The notes under the pieces were generated by a model. The model ran no database searches, was not told where the DNA came from, and was given only the letters and a program-made list of their open reading frames with translations. A stretch of DNA of 64,000 nucleotides from Bacteriovoracaceae bacterium (lineage in GTDB: Bacteria > Bdellovibrionota > Bacteriovoracia > Bacteriovoracales > Bacteriovoracaceae). The stretch is from positions 1 through 64,000 of the forward strand of contig CANFVK010000004.1 in assembly GCA_947450475.1 (NCBI GenBank), in the 5' to 3' direction. Shown in pieces: positions 38,930 through 48,095 of the stretch (position 1 is its first letter; every line of letters begins with the position of its first letter). A program made the position numbers and the translations under genes.

Positions 38930-40668
38930 CATTCGCGCTCATAATTCTCAAGCCATTTTTTCTCTTCATCAGTTAAGAGACTATCTTCGATGAGATCGTG
39001 ATCAAAACCAACAAAAACCAAGCTGCGAAAGTGAAGCATGCCCTTAATCGTTGGATGTTTTTCCACGACTGCAACATTTTCCAGTCGAACTCCTCCAAAT
39101 CCCGGAATATAAATTCCAGGCTCAATGGATCCAACAGTATTTTCTCTCAAGGGCACATTAGAGGTTGTCGACAATCTAAAGCCACCTTCGTGAACATTTA
39201 TGCCAACGCCATGACCAGTTCCATGATTATAATTTAGACCAAATTTAAAAACAGGTTGGCGCGCTAATCCATCAATCAAACTACCCCAGCTTCCTTCCGG
39301 AAATACCGCATTTTGAGTGTGCAAAATAGCCTTTAACACAGTGGTGTATATTTCTTTTTGTTTATCGTTGGCAGTTCCTCCAGAAAGAAATGCTCGAGTG
39401 GTATCGGTGGCATAACCGGATTCAAAATAACCACCTGAATCAAGCAACGCAAGCTCTCCATTCTTAAACAAAACGTCTTGACTTGGATTTGAAAAATGAA
39501 TGATCGATGAATTTGAACCGAGAGCTGAAATAGTTTTAAAACTTTGCTCAAGGGCACCATTTTTTTTATAAAATTCATTAGTCTTGTGAAAGAAATCCAA
39601 CTCTGAAACCTTCTCACCTTTTTTCACTTGTCCTTTAATCCAAGAAATCGTTTCAAAAATGGCCTGATCTCCACGATTAAACGAACTTTCCATTGATTTT
39701 AATTCAACTGGATTTTTTAATGAATGAAAGGGGACAAGCCCCTCCGGGCGATTGACGAGTCTTTCAATCCCAAAATGTAATTTGAGTTTTTCGAAGTCAG
39801 CAGCATTGATAGTTTTATCTGAGAAGAAAACTTTTTGAATGTTATTTTCTTTTTCACCTAAGAATTTTCGCCAGGTATTTTCATATTCTTTAACCATTTG
39901 TAAAAAGTATTCAAGCTCTGAAAACTTTCCTTTTGTAATTTCAACCGCACTATTGTGAACTACTCCATCCAACTCTTCCATTAACAAAAAAACTTTCTCG
40001 TTGGTAGCTAGAGCTTTTGCCCTAAAAGTACTTTGAAAAGGCATTTCAAAACGACGCAAGTTTGTGATCCAAGCAATCGAATCTAGAGCGGTAATAAAAA
40101 ATGCTTCCCCTGGATTGAGTAATCTTTGGCATTTCTCTAGAGTGCTCTCTCCTACTAAGTCCAATGGAAGCTCGAGAATAGATTTATTAAAATCCTTAGA
40201 CTTAAAATTAATGATATTTGCTAATTCGGCGTTGTTAAAAGACACAACTTTACTCAAAGTAGAAAATTCCCGAAACAAAGATAGATCAATCCGATCCCCT
40301 TCAATCCCCAATGACTTGAACCCTCGTTTGCCGATAACATCCTTCATTGCTGACTGCAGTCCAACTCCATATGGACATTTATAGACTTCAACTTGATTAG
40401 GATCCACCTCAAGGTCAGCTTGCTCATAATATCTTCCATCGACAAAAAGGATGACTTTTCCGTTAAGAGGAACCAAAACTTCGGCAGTTGATCCTGTAAA
40501 ATTAGTAAGATAATAGCGATGACAGTCCTCAAGAGGAACATATTCATTAAGAAAAATGTCAAAACTTGAAATATAGAAGCAATCAAGTTTTTTACCGATC
40601 ATGAATCTTCTAAGCGCATTTATATTTTGCTCAACGTCCTTGGAGTTTAAAAATTTTTCTTTGGCCAT
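38893..40668 (-). CDS. pepP: Xaa-Pro aminopeptidase (three-domain M24B)
   Basis: An aminopeptidase P that removes N-terminal residues preceding proline. At 591 residues it is the long, three-domain type found in many bacteria and in eukaryotic XPNPEP1, with two creatinase-like N-terminal domains before the pita-bread catalytic domain. Metal ligands are all visible: ALLDSGGYF with ATDTTRAFL (Asp, Asp), NHGTGHGVGINVHEGG (His), SIEPGIYIP (Glu) and RLENVAVVE (Glu). No signal peptide is seen, so it is cytoplasmic. AAAGGT stands upstream of the ATG. Its 3' end overlaps the matrixin gene on the other strand. Confidence 0.95.
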   Translation of the reverse strand: MAKEKFLNSKDVEQNINALRRFMIGKKLDCFYISSFDIFLNEYVPLEDCHRYYLTNFTGSTAEVLVPLNGKVILFVDGRYYEQADLEVDPNQVEVYKCPYGVGLQSAMKDVIGKRGFKSLGIEGDRIDLSLFREFSTLSKVVSFNNAELANIINFKSKDFNKSILELPLDLVGESTLEKCQRLLNPGEAFFITALDSIAWITNLRRFEMPFQSTFRAKALATNEKVFLLMEELDGVVHNSAVEITKGKFSELEYFLQMVKEYENTWRKFLGEKENNIQKVFFSDKTINAADFEKLKLHFGIERLVNRPEGLVPFHSLKNPVELKSMESSFNRGDQAIFETISWIKGQVKKGEKVSELDFFHKTNEFYKKNGALEQSFKTISALGSNSSIIHFSNPSQDVLFKNGELALLDSGGYFESGYATDTTRAFLSGGTANDKQKEIYTTVLKAILHTQNAVFPEGSWGSLIDGLARQPVFKFGLNYNHGTGHGVGINVHEGGFRLSTTSNVPLRENTVGSIEPGIYIPGFGGVRLENVAVVEKHPTIKGMLHFRSLVFVGFDHDLIEDSLLTDEEKKWLENYERECQKRGRSFKYQS

Positions 40669-40747
40669 AAAATGTACCTTTTAACTTAAGTTTATATATA
40701 GAAATCCGATAACTTTCGTAGGTAATATAACCCATTCGAGTGAATTT

Positions 40748-40891
40748 ATGAAATCAAAACTGTTTCCCGTCTATTTTATTGTGGCGCTTTTTCTATTTAA
40801 AGTTGGGATCATTGATAATTTTAGAAACAATGGATCCCGTGCACTGGCCAGTGATACTGTTGTTCATCCCGCACTAAGGCCAATTCGTTAG
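40748..40891 (+). CDS. Possible 47-residue membrane or secreted peptide
   Basis: A short plus-strand frame, MKSKLFPVYFIVALFLFK followed by a polar tail ending HPALRPIR. The first 20 residues form one hydrophobic helix, so it would be membrane-bound or cleaved as a signal peptide. The ribosome binding site is poor (GAG about eight bases upstream). It fills the gap between pepP and murD exactly and its stop interlocks with the murD stop as TTAG, which may be chance. No family is recognised. Confidence 0.35.
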   Translation: MKSKLFPVYFIVALFLFKVGIIDNFRNNGSRALASDTVVHPALRPIR

Positions 40892-42261
40892 GCCTGAACG
40901 AGGCTTACGAAATGCTCTCCTCTTTGTACGTAGTTTTTATATTGATCAAATGACGGAAAGGCCGGAGAAAAAAGAACAACTCTTAGAGTTGATGAATCCA
41001 GTGATCTTAAGTAATCAAAAGTTTCTAGAAGCGTTTTGGTATTTTTGAATCTTATCTTACCTTTAATTTCTGCTTCAATTTCATTGGCCATTTCTCCAAT
41101 TAAAAGTAGTTCAAAAACGTTGTTTTCAAAAAAATGTAAATGAGCAGCGATAGAATCACCTTGCCCTCTTTTTTTACCACCAATAATTAAATAGAGTTTC
41201 CCGCCAAGTCCCTCCATTGCCTTGACAGCAGTTATGGTTGCATCCCAATTAGTACTCTTGGCATCATTAAAAAAAATAAAGTGATTTAAACTTGTACTCG
41301 GATTAACAAATTCAATCCTATGGTGAACACCAGGAAATTGCGCGATTGTTTTATCAATAGCAACTTGAGATAAACCAATTTCTTGGGCGATATGAAGTAT
41401 GAAGCACAGGTTCACTTTATTGTGAATGCCTGGAAGTTTAAAATGAGCGAGATCCCTATTTATCAAAGGATGCTCAGTATTAACAGTTAGCTTTTTACCC
41501 AATTGGGTTTGCGCCCAATCGGAAATAATGGGAAAATTATCAGGATAAATTAACACATCATTTTTTTGAAAATGATTCGTTATAAAAAATTTGGATTTCG
41601 CGTAATCATTGATGCTTTGGTATCTTTCACCGTGATTTTGATAGATATTTAAAATAACGGCAATATTTACATGAAAATGATCAATACTTTCGAGCTGAAA
41701 ACTTGAAAGTTCTAGCAAAATAAAATCTGCACTAGTTTTGCCAGAGAAAATATCGATGGCATAATCGCAGAAAGGAATGCCGATATTTCCCCCGACAAAA
41801 ACATTTTTTGAATCAGCTTGAATCATTTCGCCCAAAAAAGTTGTTGTGGTTGTTTTACCATTTGTTCCAGTGATACCAACTATGGGCACAAGTGAATTAA
41901 CGGATTCGAGGAAGCGGTAAGCAAGCTCGAGTTCTCCCCAAATAGGAATTCCTTTTCTTAAAAGCGGAGCTAAAAGTTCATGCTCCCTTGGAATACCAGG
42001 AGAAAGAATAACTAGTTCAACATTCGACAAAATGTTTAAATCTTTAGCAGTTTCTTCTGAAAAGCAATTCACTATGGAAACAAAATCAAGGACCCCTGGT
42101 TTGGTTGCCCAGCTGCTCACTTCCCCACTGTTGATAGCTAGACAATCGGCTTTTAAAAGACTTAAAAAGCGTAGGGCCGAAAGCCCTGAAACTCCTAGAC
42201 CAAAAACTGCTATTTTTTTATTTTGTAAATCAAACTTTGTGTCAATTTTAAATTGATTCAT
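40888..42261 (-). CDS. murD: UDP-N-acetylmuramoylalanine-D-glutamate ligase
   Basis: MurD adds D-glutamate to UDP-MurNAc-L-Ala in peptidoglycan precursor synthesis. The 457-residue sequence has a Rossmann-like start (KKIAVFGLGVSGLSALRFL), the ATP loop GITGTNGKTTTTTFLGEM, LLELSSFQLESI, NIYQNHGERY, GVHHRIEFV and the Asp-containing NDAKSTNWDAT of the Mur ligase C-terminal region. It stands alone, outside the usual mur/fts cluster, and is divergent from the methyltransferase gene with only 17 bases between start codons. Confidence 0.97.
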   Translation of the reverse strand: MNQFKIDTKFDLQNKKIAVFGLGVSGLSALRFLSLLKADCLAINSGEVSSWATKPGVLDFVSIVNCFSEETAKDLNILSNVELVILSPGIPREHELLAPLLRKGIPIWGELELAYRFLESVNSLVPIVGITGTNGKTTTTTFLGEMIQADSKNVFVGGNIGIPFCDYAIDIFSGKTSADFILLELSSFQLESIDHFHVNIAVILNIYQNHGERYQSINDYAKSKFFITNHFQKNDVLIYPDNFPIISDWAQTQLGKKLTVNTEHPLINRDLAHFKLPGIHNKVNLCFILHIAQEIGLSQVAIDKTIAQFPGVHHRIEFVNPSTSLNHFIFFNDAKSTNWDATITAVKAMEGLGGKLYLIIGGKKRGQGDSIAAHLHFFENNVFELLLIGEMANEIEAEIKGKIRFKNTKTLLETFDYLRSLDSSTLRVVLFSPAFPSFDQYKNYVQRGEHFVSLVQA

Positions 42262-42278
42262 GGTAATAATACTACCTT

Positions 42279-43544
42279 ATGGAAAGAAAAAGTCAGGCCC
42301 TTATGCTCAATGAATTTCTATTGAAATACTCCCCGATGTGGAGCAACGAAATCATGAATGAATTTCCTGACTCAATGGAATTTTATCCTAAAGAATGGAT
42401 CGACTTACTAAGCAATTTGAACCAGGAAGAACTATTTGCCATCGATTGCAAAGATCTTACACCTCAAGTCTTGGGTAAAATTTGCAAAAGTTCTTTCTAT
42501 AATTTTGTTCTAGAAGCCATTGGTTTGAGTTCGATTGCTCAAGTTTCAATCCAATCCATCCCAAAGTTTGAAAATTGGGCATACAATGGAATTAAACTCA
42601 AGAAACGTCATGAAATAGAAAGAATTATACCGATTATTCAAGAAATACAAAAAACGATGAATCCCAGCTTTGATACCGTCATTGATATCGGTGGTGGTGT
42701 CGGTCATTTGTCTAGAGTTATTGCCCATTACGCTAATATTGAGGCGATTAGTATCGATCAAAACGTGGCATTTCAAAAGATAGGTTTGGAGCGCTTGAAT
42801 AAATTCCGAAAACTTGATGGAAGTAAAAATGTAACTTTTATCAATCTCCCTTTTTCACTTGAAACAAGTCAACATCAGATAAAAACCATCTTCCAAAAAA
42901 GAAATTTGTGCCTTGGTTTACATACTTGCGGAGCCCTGGCAAACACCCTTTTGACAACCGCAAGCGCAAATTATTCCAAGGCGATTCTAAATTTTGGATG
43001 CTGCTATCATCACCTCGACCCAATAAAAGACTTTCCCATCTCGAGCTTTTACCAAAAAAATAATTTTCAAAAAATTAATCTTTATGGTTTTAGTCTCGCG
43101 ACTCGCTCTCATGCCCAAGAAGATTTTTCTGCATTTAAAACAAAAGAGCGGGTGAAATATTACCGTTATGCTCTACATCTCTTTGTCTTAGAGCATTTCA
43201 ATAATAAATACTTTACTGACGTTGGAGAATGCCCAATCAAAGTATACTGGGGTTCCTTTTCTCAATACTTAAGAGGCAAACTAGATGAACTAAAATTAAA
43301 TCATGAGTTCTCTGACGAATATCTAGAAGCATTTTACTTAAGACCTCAGACTCAAAAAACGCTAAAAAAAATGTTTATCGCCAATCTGATTAGATGGCAA
43401 CTGGGTCGATGTCTAGAGATTTATATACTGATGGATCGATGCTTATACTTAGAGGAAAGAGGCTATGACGTTTTCATAGAGCAATATTTTAAAGAAGCGC
43501 TTTCACCTCGAAATATCGGGATACTCGCGCTCTTAAAAACTTAA
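42279..43544 (+). CDS. METTL25/RRNAD1-like SAM-dependent methyltransferase
   Basis: A 421-residue protein resembling the Methyltransf_32 family that includes eukaryotic METTL25 and METTL25B (RRNAD1). The SAM-binding motif I is DTVIDIGGGVGHLS at about 132-145, preceded by a KLKKRHEIERI helix. The family-specific CLGLHTCGALANTLL (211-225) and ILNFGCCYHHLDP (236-248) are clearly recognised, as in the LHTCGDL and VGCCYH motifs of the eukaryotic members. A C-terminal helical region is present. The substrate is unknown; a protein or RNA target is plausible. The first ATG (42279) is only 17 bases from the murD start; an ATG at 42303 is an alternative. Confidence 0.8.
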   Translation: MERKSQALMLNEFLLKYSPMWSNEIMNEFPDSMEFYPKEWIDLLSNLNQEELFAIDCKDLTPQVLGKICKSSFYNFVLEAIGLSSIAQVSIQSIPKFENWAYNGIKLKKRHEIERIIPIIQEIQKTMNPSFDTVIDIGGGVGHLSRVIAHYANIEAISIDQNVAFQKIGLERLNKFRKLDGSKNVTFINLPFSLETSQHQIKTIFQKRNLCLGLHTCGALANTLLTTASANYSKAILNFGCCYHHLDPIKDFPISSFYQKNNFQKINLYGFSLATRSHAQEDFSAFKTKERVKYYRYALHLFVLEHFNNKYFTDVGECPIKVYWGSFSQYLRGKLDELKLNHEFSDEYLEAFYLRPQTQKTLKKMFIANLIRWQLGRCLEIYILMDRCLYLEERGYDVFIEQYFKEALSPRNIGILALLKT

Positions 43545-43548
43545 TTCT

Positions 43549-45747
43549 CTATCGGAGAAAAAGCATATCGTAGTATTTTGGCAAATTATAAAATTGATTT
43601 GGAATCAATTCTTCTAAATCATTACATATGACTGCCATCGTAGTACTAACCAACATCAATTCCTGAGCGATCTTTTCGGCATATTTTTGGTGATCTGAAT
43701 GATCAGCATTTAATTCTTTGACCAAATTCTGAGATAGCACATGAATCTCATCTATTTTTGCAGTCACTTTTTTATAAGCTTCCATTTCAAACTGAGATGA
43801 AATGCCAATTGATGTTTGATTCTTTATGATCTTGGCCAAAACTTTTTTATATTCAAGCCCTGATGGTATAACAAATTGATGAATCATATCTATCATCGTC
43901 TCTAATTCAATTTCACGAATTTTGATATATCTCTCTAACAAGATGTTATATCGTGTATCAATTTCTTCACGCTTAAAAATCCCGAGATTAACAAGAAATT
44001 GATAAGAGCCTGGATCGGTCATAGTCTTTAAAGATTCTGGAGTCGTACGCTGATTGGGAAGACCTCTTCTTTGAGCTTCGGCAACCCATTCTTTAGAATA
44101 ACCATCGCCATTAAATACCGCCTGAAATGAATGCGACATAATTTTCTTAATCAAACTCATCAATGCAGCATCAACTGAAGCTCCCTTAGCTAATTGCTCT
44201 TCTAAATATGAATTAGCCTCAAGCATTGTATCGGTAACTGCCGCATTGAGAATAGTCATTGGAAAACCAATGGCCTGACTTGAGCCTACTGCACGGAATT
44301 CAAATTTATTTCCGGTAAATGCAAAAGGTGAAGTTCTATTTCGATCAGTATTATCTCTAAGTAAATGAGCCAGCTGATTCGTTCCCAAATCAATGACATT
44401 GTTTAAATTCGGAGAAAAGGTCTTGTCTTCAGTAATTGCATGGAAAATTTTATCCAATGTATCGCCAAGATAAGCAGAAATGATACTAGGAGGGGCTTCA
44501 TTGGCTCCCAATCGATGATCGTTACCTGCACCTGAGATTGCCATGCGAAGAGGATTAGCGTGACGATGAAGGGCGTCGACTATAATGGCTATAGTCGCTA
44601 AAAATCTTAAGTTGTGTTGAGGTTCTGTGCCGGGCTCTAGAAGATTTAGACCAGTATTATCGCACATCGACCAATTGACATGTTTTCCAGAGCCATTGAT
44701 ACCAGCAAATGGTTTTTCATGAAGCAAAACCATCATATCGTGTTTTTCTGCCACTCTTTTTAGAGTAGTCATGATCATTTGGTTATTATCTGCAGCGACG
44801 TTGGCTTCTGAAAAAATTGGTGCTAATTCAAATTGTGCAGGAGCAACTTCATTGTGGCGCGTTTTAGCAGGAATACCTAGGCGATGAAGCTCATAATCAA
44901 GCTCCTGCATAAAAGCGAGAATTCGATCAGGAATCAAGCCAAAGTAGTGATCTTCTAATTGTTGATTACGAGTGGTCAATGCACCAAATAAAGTTCTCCC
45001 TGTCATTACCAGGTCTGGACGAGCAAAATAAAAAGCCTTATCAATCAAAAAATATTCTTGTTCAGCACCGCAAGTGACTTGAACCGAAGTTGTTTCAGTG
45101 TGACCGACAAGATTTAAAAATTTTGTTGCAGCGACGTTTAGCTTAGAAATTGATCTTAAGAGAGGAGTTTTTACATCAAGGGCATCACCGTTATAAGAAA
45201 CAAATGCTGTTGGGATGCAAAGAGTTCGTCCATTAGTACCTTCGATTAAAAACATCGGACTTGATAAATCCCATGTTGTATACCCTCGGGCTTCGAAGGT
45301 AGAGCGAGAGCCACCATTGGGAAATGAAGAGGCATCGGGTTCACCTTGCATCAGCTGGCCGGCAGAAAGTTTTTCCATCGGCTTGCCTTGTTTATTGAAT
45401 TGAAAAAATGCGTCGTGCTTTTCTGCTGTTCCTCCAGTCAAAGGTTGAAACCAATGACAAAAATGAGTAGCACCATTATTGACGGCCCAATCGGTAACTG
45501 CTTTAGCAACCGCCTCTGCATGTTCTTTTTTTATGCCGCGACCTTCATCTAATGCCTTTAATATTTCTTTTTTTACGGCATCCGAAATGTCATCAGTGGC
45601 CTTAAAGTCAAAAGTAAGTTCACCGTAATAATCACTTACTTTTTTGGCAAATCCTCGATTATCTTTAGGTAATAAAAATTGTCTGGGGGTTCTAGAAGTA
45701 GCTTTACTTCTAAGCTGTGAAACGCAATCTCTAAGCTCGCTCATCAT
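43549..45747 (-). CDS. glnN: Glutamine synthetase, type III
   Basis: A glutamine synthetase of the long GSIII type, which makes glutamine from glutamate and ammonia. The 732-residue length fits GSIII, compared with about 450-470 for GSI. Key segments are FCHWFQPLTGGTAEKHDAFF, the GSIII pattern FPNGGSRSTFEARGYT, TCGAEQEYFLID (metal Glu residues), RHNEVAPAQFELAPIF, KPFAGINGSGKHVNWS and the flanking NRTSPFAFTGNKFEFRA. AGGAGG precedes the tandem ATGATG. A short membrane-peptide frame lies upstream on the same strand, which could form a leader. Confidence 0.96.
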   Translation of the reverse strand: MMSELRDCVSQLRSKATSRTPRQFLLPKDNRGFAKKVSDYYGELTFDFKATDDISDAVKKEILKALDEGRGIKKEHAEAVAKAVTDWAVNNGATHFCHWFQPLTGGTAEKHDAFFQFNKQGKPMEKLSAGQLMQGEPDASSFPNGGSRSTFEARGYTTWDLSSPMFLIEGTNGRTLCIPTAFVSYNGDALDVKTPLLRSISKLNVAATKFLNLVGHTETTSVQVTCGAEQEYFLIDKAFYFARPDLVMTGRTLFGALTTRNQQLEDHYFGLIPDRILAFMQELDYELHRLGIPAKTRHNEVAPAQFELAPIFSEANVAADNNQMIMTTLKRVAEKHDMMVLLHEKPFAGINGSGKHVNWSMCDNTGLNLLEPGTEPQHNLRFLATIAIIVDALHRHANPLRMAISGAGNDHRLGANEAPPSIISAYLGDTLDKIFHAITEDKTFSPNLNNVIDLGTNQLAHLLRDNTDRNRTSPFAFTGNKFEFRAVGSSQAIGFPMTILNAAVTDTMLEANSYLEEQLAKGASVDAALMSLIKKIMSHSFQAVFNGDGYSKEWVAEAQRRGLPNQRTTPESLKTMTDPGSYQFLVNLGIFKREEIDTRYNILLERYIKIREIELETMIDMIHQFVIPSGLEYKKVLAKIIKNQTSIGISSQFEMEAYKKVTAKIDEIHVLSQNLVKELNADHSDHQKYAEKIAQELMLVSTTMAVICNDLEELIPNQFYNLPKYYDMLFLR

Positions 45748-45805
45748 GAAGTCCTCCTGAGGTACAGTCCTTGTCAGAGAGATTGTAATGGCAAAATTTT
45801 AAAGA

Positions 45806-45892
45806 TTAAAGGGTTTTTAAACACATCATTGTGACTACGACGAAAAAAAGCACTAGAGTACCTAAGGTCGTTTGCATTTCTTCTGGCAACAT
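45806..45892 (-). CDS. Possible 28-residue membrane peptide upstream of glnN
   Basis: A short minus-strand frame, MLPEEMQTTLGTLVLFFVVV then TMMCLKTL, 28 residues. It has AAAGGA seven bases before the ATG at 45892, a better ribosome site than many neighbours. The central 16-18 residues form a membrane helix with a charged PEEM start. It lies 58 bases upstream of the glnN ATG, on the same strand, so it could be a small membrane protein or a leader peptide regulating glutamine synthetase. No homologue is known to me. Confidence 0.5.
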   Translation of the reverse strand: MLPEEMQTTLGTLVLFFVVVTMMCLKTL

Positions 45893-45955
45893 TGGTCATT
45901 CCTTTTGAAATATTATAAAGTCGAATCTTTATGACAAATTTTTGAAAAGCTTGCA

Positions 45956-46504
45956 ATGAAAATAACACACGAAGTTCATATATCTTTTGATTTCGACGCA
46001 TACACCAATTCTCGTTTGGCGCTTAAAAAACTTATTGAAAATGAAGGATTTAGCGTTAAGGACCTCAAGTCAGATCTTATTCTAGAGTCTTATCAGCAAT
46101 TGCCCCATTATCCAGAATTTATCACTTCGATTTCTCATACAAAAGGTGCGGGCGCTGCCGTTTTAGGATTAAAAAATGAATACTTGTCATTAGGGATAGA
46201 TATCGAATGGAGTAATCGCTTGCTCAAAGATGAAGCCCAAAGATTTTTCAGACATCAAGCAGACTCCAACTATGAAAATAATTTAGAGCTCTGGACAATG
46301 AAGGAAGCAGCTTTTAAAGCACTTTCCCCTTTAGGCCACCCTGGTGTTTTGGTACTATCAAAAATCATAATTCAAAATGGCATCTTCTGGTCTGAAGCAA
46401 AACCCAATTTAAAAGGTGAAATTCAGACAAGTAAAATCATTTTTGATAAAAAAGAAATGGTAATGTCCATCGCTACAATTACGAAACAAGAAAGCTCACT
46501 CTAA
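45956..46504 (+). CDS. 4'-phosphopantetheinyl transferase superfamily protein
   Basis: A 182-residue Sfp/AcpT-type enzyme transferring the phosphopantetheine arm from CoA to carrier proteins. Core motifs are SISHTKGAGAAVLGL, LGIDIEWSNR (GIDIE with Mg2+-binding Asp/Glu) and LELWTMKEAAFKALSPLG (the WxxKEAxxKA motif). The short length resembles a single-domain ACP-type enzyme with a modest N-terminal extension. No polyketide or peptide synthase is in the window, so it probably serves fatty-acid acyl carrier protein or a distant cluster. Its stop interlocks with the next gene's stop as CTAA. Confidence 0.83.
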   Translation: MKITHEVHISFDFDAYTNSRLALKKLIENEGFSVKDLKSDLILESYQQLPHYPEFITSISHTKGAGAAVLGLKNEYLSLGIDIEWSNRLLKDEAQRFFRHQADSNYENNLELWTMKEAAFKALSPLGHPGVLVLSKIIIQNGIFWSEAKPNLKGEIQTSKIIFDKKEMVMSIATITKQESSL

Positions 46505-47565
46505 TCTACTATGACATGACAAGATTCGCTTGAAGTATAGTCAATTCCTTTAAAGGCATATTTTTTAATGTATTCAAATTTTGCAGGACAATTTTTTTTA
46601 AATCCAGCTCCATTGTACCTAAACGCTGAGACTGATTCGGCCCAATCCTCAGCAGGATTTGTGAAACCATATTTTGAAGCAAAGCAAGCCTTTTCATTTT
46701 TAGACCAATTATCACCTTTTTTTATCCATCCACTTAATTCAAGCCATTGCGGTGAACTATGGAGTTCTCCAAAGTGGTAAGAAATATTGTGGGATAACTC
46801 ATGAAAAAGAGCATACTGGCGCTGAATTCTTGGGGCATCTGACCAGCCATCAAAAAGCATGACTACCGCATTTGCCATAACTCCAGGCCCGTTAGATTTT
46901 AAAGTGTATCCTCGAGAAAAGTGGGAAAGCTTTTGCCCCTCTTTTGTCCCTAAGGGAATAAGTGCTTTTGGTAAATCATCTAGCCCCATTAATACATCAT
47001 CCAATTCTTCAACTTTTAAACGATCACTATTGGCAAATGCAAATTCCGATGTGTTGAAGTTGTGCCGTAGTAATGTATAAAGAATTTTATTACCAAGTTC
47101 TTCACCCCAAATCTTTTCAATGGCACAGCGAACTTTTTCGCATTCAGGATTAATATTGTATTTTTCTTGAAAGTTCACTTGATCTTTATCTGCCGGATAG
47201 ATGCCAAACAAATCTTTGGAGGTAGTCAATTTCTTAAAGGCTTCAATTAAATTTGATGACTCATTCTTGAATTTAACTCCATTGATTGTTTGAAAGGGCA
47301 TGTACCATTTAGCTGGAGAGATTTTTGCTCTGTAATCTATATAGTTTTTTACTTCATTTGAGGATGGACTTTTCAAGGCCTTGCATGGTGCTTTGGCTAT
47401 ATTGTCATTTGAAGCTCCAAACCACTCTAAGTGCTCTTCTAGTTTAATTAAATAGGGAGCTTTGAATATTTGAACAATATCTACACATCCTTGTACTGGT
47501 AAATCCTCATGAGCAAAAGATGATAAGGAGTAAATTAAAAGAATGAAGATAAAAAACAATTTCAT
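46501..47565 (-). CDS. Exported zinc metallopeptidase-like protein
   Basis: A 354-residue protein with a signal peptide (MKLFFIFILLIYSLSSFA). The zinc motif ALFHELSHNISYHFG holds HELSH at 255-259 and an extra His, and DWAES around 307-311 supplies a Glu that would be the third ligand in a gluzincin site. Cysteines at several positions (CVDI, CKAL, ECEKVRC, ACFAS, KKNC, ESCH) suggest disulfides in the mature protein. No known family is recognised. Its ATG overlaps the stop of the upstream gene (TAATG), so they form an operon with coupled translation. Confidence 0.78.
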   Translation of the reverse strand: MKLFFIFILLIYSLSSFAHEDLPVQGCVDIVQIFKAPYLIKLEEHLEWFGASNDNIAKAPCKALKSPSSNEVKNYIDYRAKISPAKWYMPFQTINGVKFKNESSNLIEAFKKLTTSKDLFGIYPADKDQVNFQEKYNINPECEKVRCAIEKIWGEELGNKILYTLLRHNFNTSEFAFANSDRLKVEELDDVLMGLDDLPKALIPLGTKEGQKLSHFSRGYTLKSNGPGVMANAVVMLFDGWSDAPRIQRQYALFHELSHNISYHFGELHSSPQWLELSGWIKKGDNWSKNEKACFASKYGFTNPAEDWAESVSAFRYNGAGFKKNCPAKFEYIKKYAFKGIDYTSSESCHVIVD

Positions 47566-48020
47566 TATTTTAACCTTATAGAATAAATTGTTTTTGATAG
47601 AGGATCGATTATCATCTCAACACCTGAATCTGATAATAGAAAATACCTGCCGGCAGCTGGTCCTGCATTGGGATAAGGAACCAATTTGCTGGTGTCAATT
47701 TTAAATTTTAAATTAATTAAAACAGGTTTATTCCTAACAAAAGTATAGGATAACTCGCTGACAACATCGCGATTGTAAGTAATCTCTAGTGAGTATTTAA
47801 AACCATCCATTTCGTAGTAATGCTTATTTTTTTCAACTAAAGTTGCTTTACCAATAAGCTTTTCCACATCCAATTGCTTGAATTTTTTAAAATGAATTTG
47901 TGCAATTGAGCTTGGAAGAACACTTATCGCATTAGTATATAAACTAGACTCCGCCAAAAGGATGTTCGAGCACATAACAAAAATCAAAGATAGTAAAAGT
48001 AGTTTAAACTGTAACTTCAT
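47565..48020 (-). CDS. Small exported protein coupled to the metallopeptidase
   Basis: A 151-residue protein with a signal peptide (KLLLLSLIFVMCSNILLAES). The mature part has several amphipathic strands (YEMDGFKYSLEITYNRDVVSE, LINLKFKIDTSKLV, GRYFLLSDSGVEMIID) and no recognised family. It is the first gene of a two-gene unit and shares TAATG with the metallopeptidase, so it may be a chaperone, inhibitor or substrate adaptor; that is speculative. The ATG at 48020 is chosen over an earlier TTG; no clear ribosome binding site is seen. Confidence 0.65.
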   Translation of the reverse strand: MKLQFKLLLLSLIFVMCSNILLAESSLYTNAISVLPSSIAQIHFKKFKQLDVEKLIGKATLVEKNKHYYEMDGFKYSLEITYNRDVVSELSYTFVRNKPVLINLKFKIDTSKLVPYPNAGPAAGRYFLLSDSGVEMIIDPLSKTIYSIRLK

Positions 48021-48095
48021 ACAAATTATACGGTTCAATTAAATTTTTTATGAAAAGTAATTTTGCTGATGATAGTAATCGGCAAAAAATGCCCT

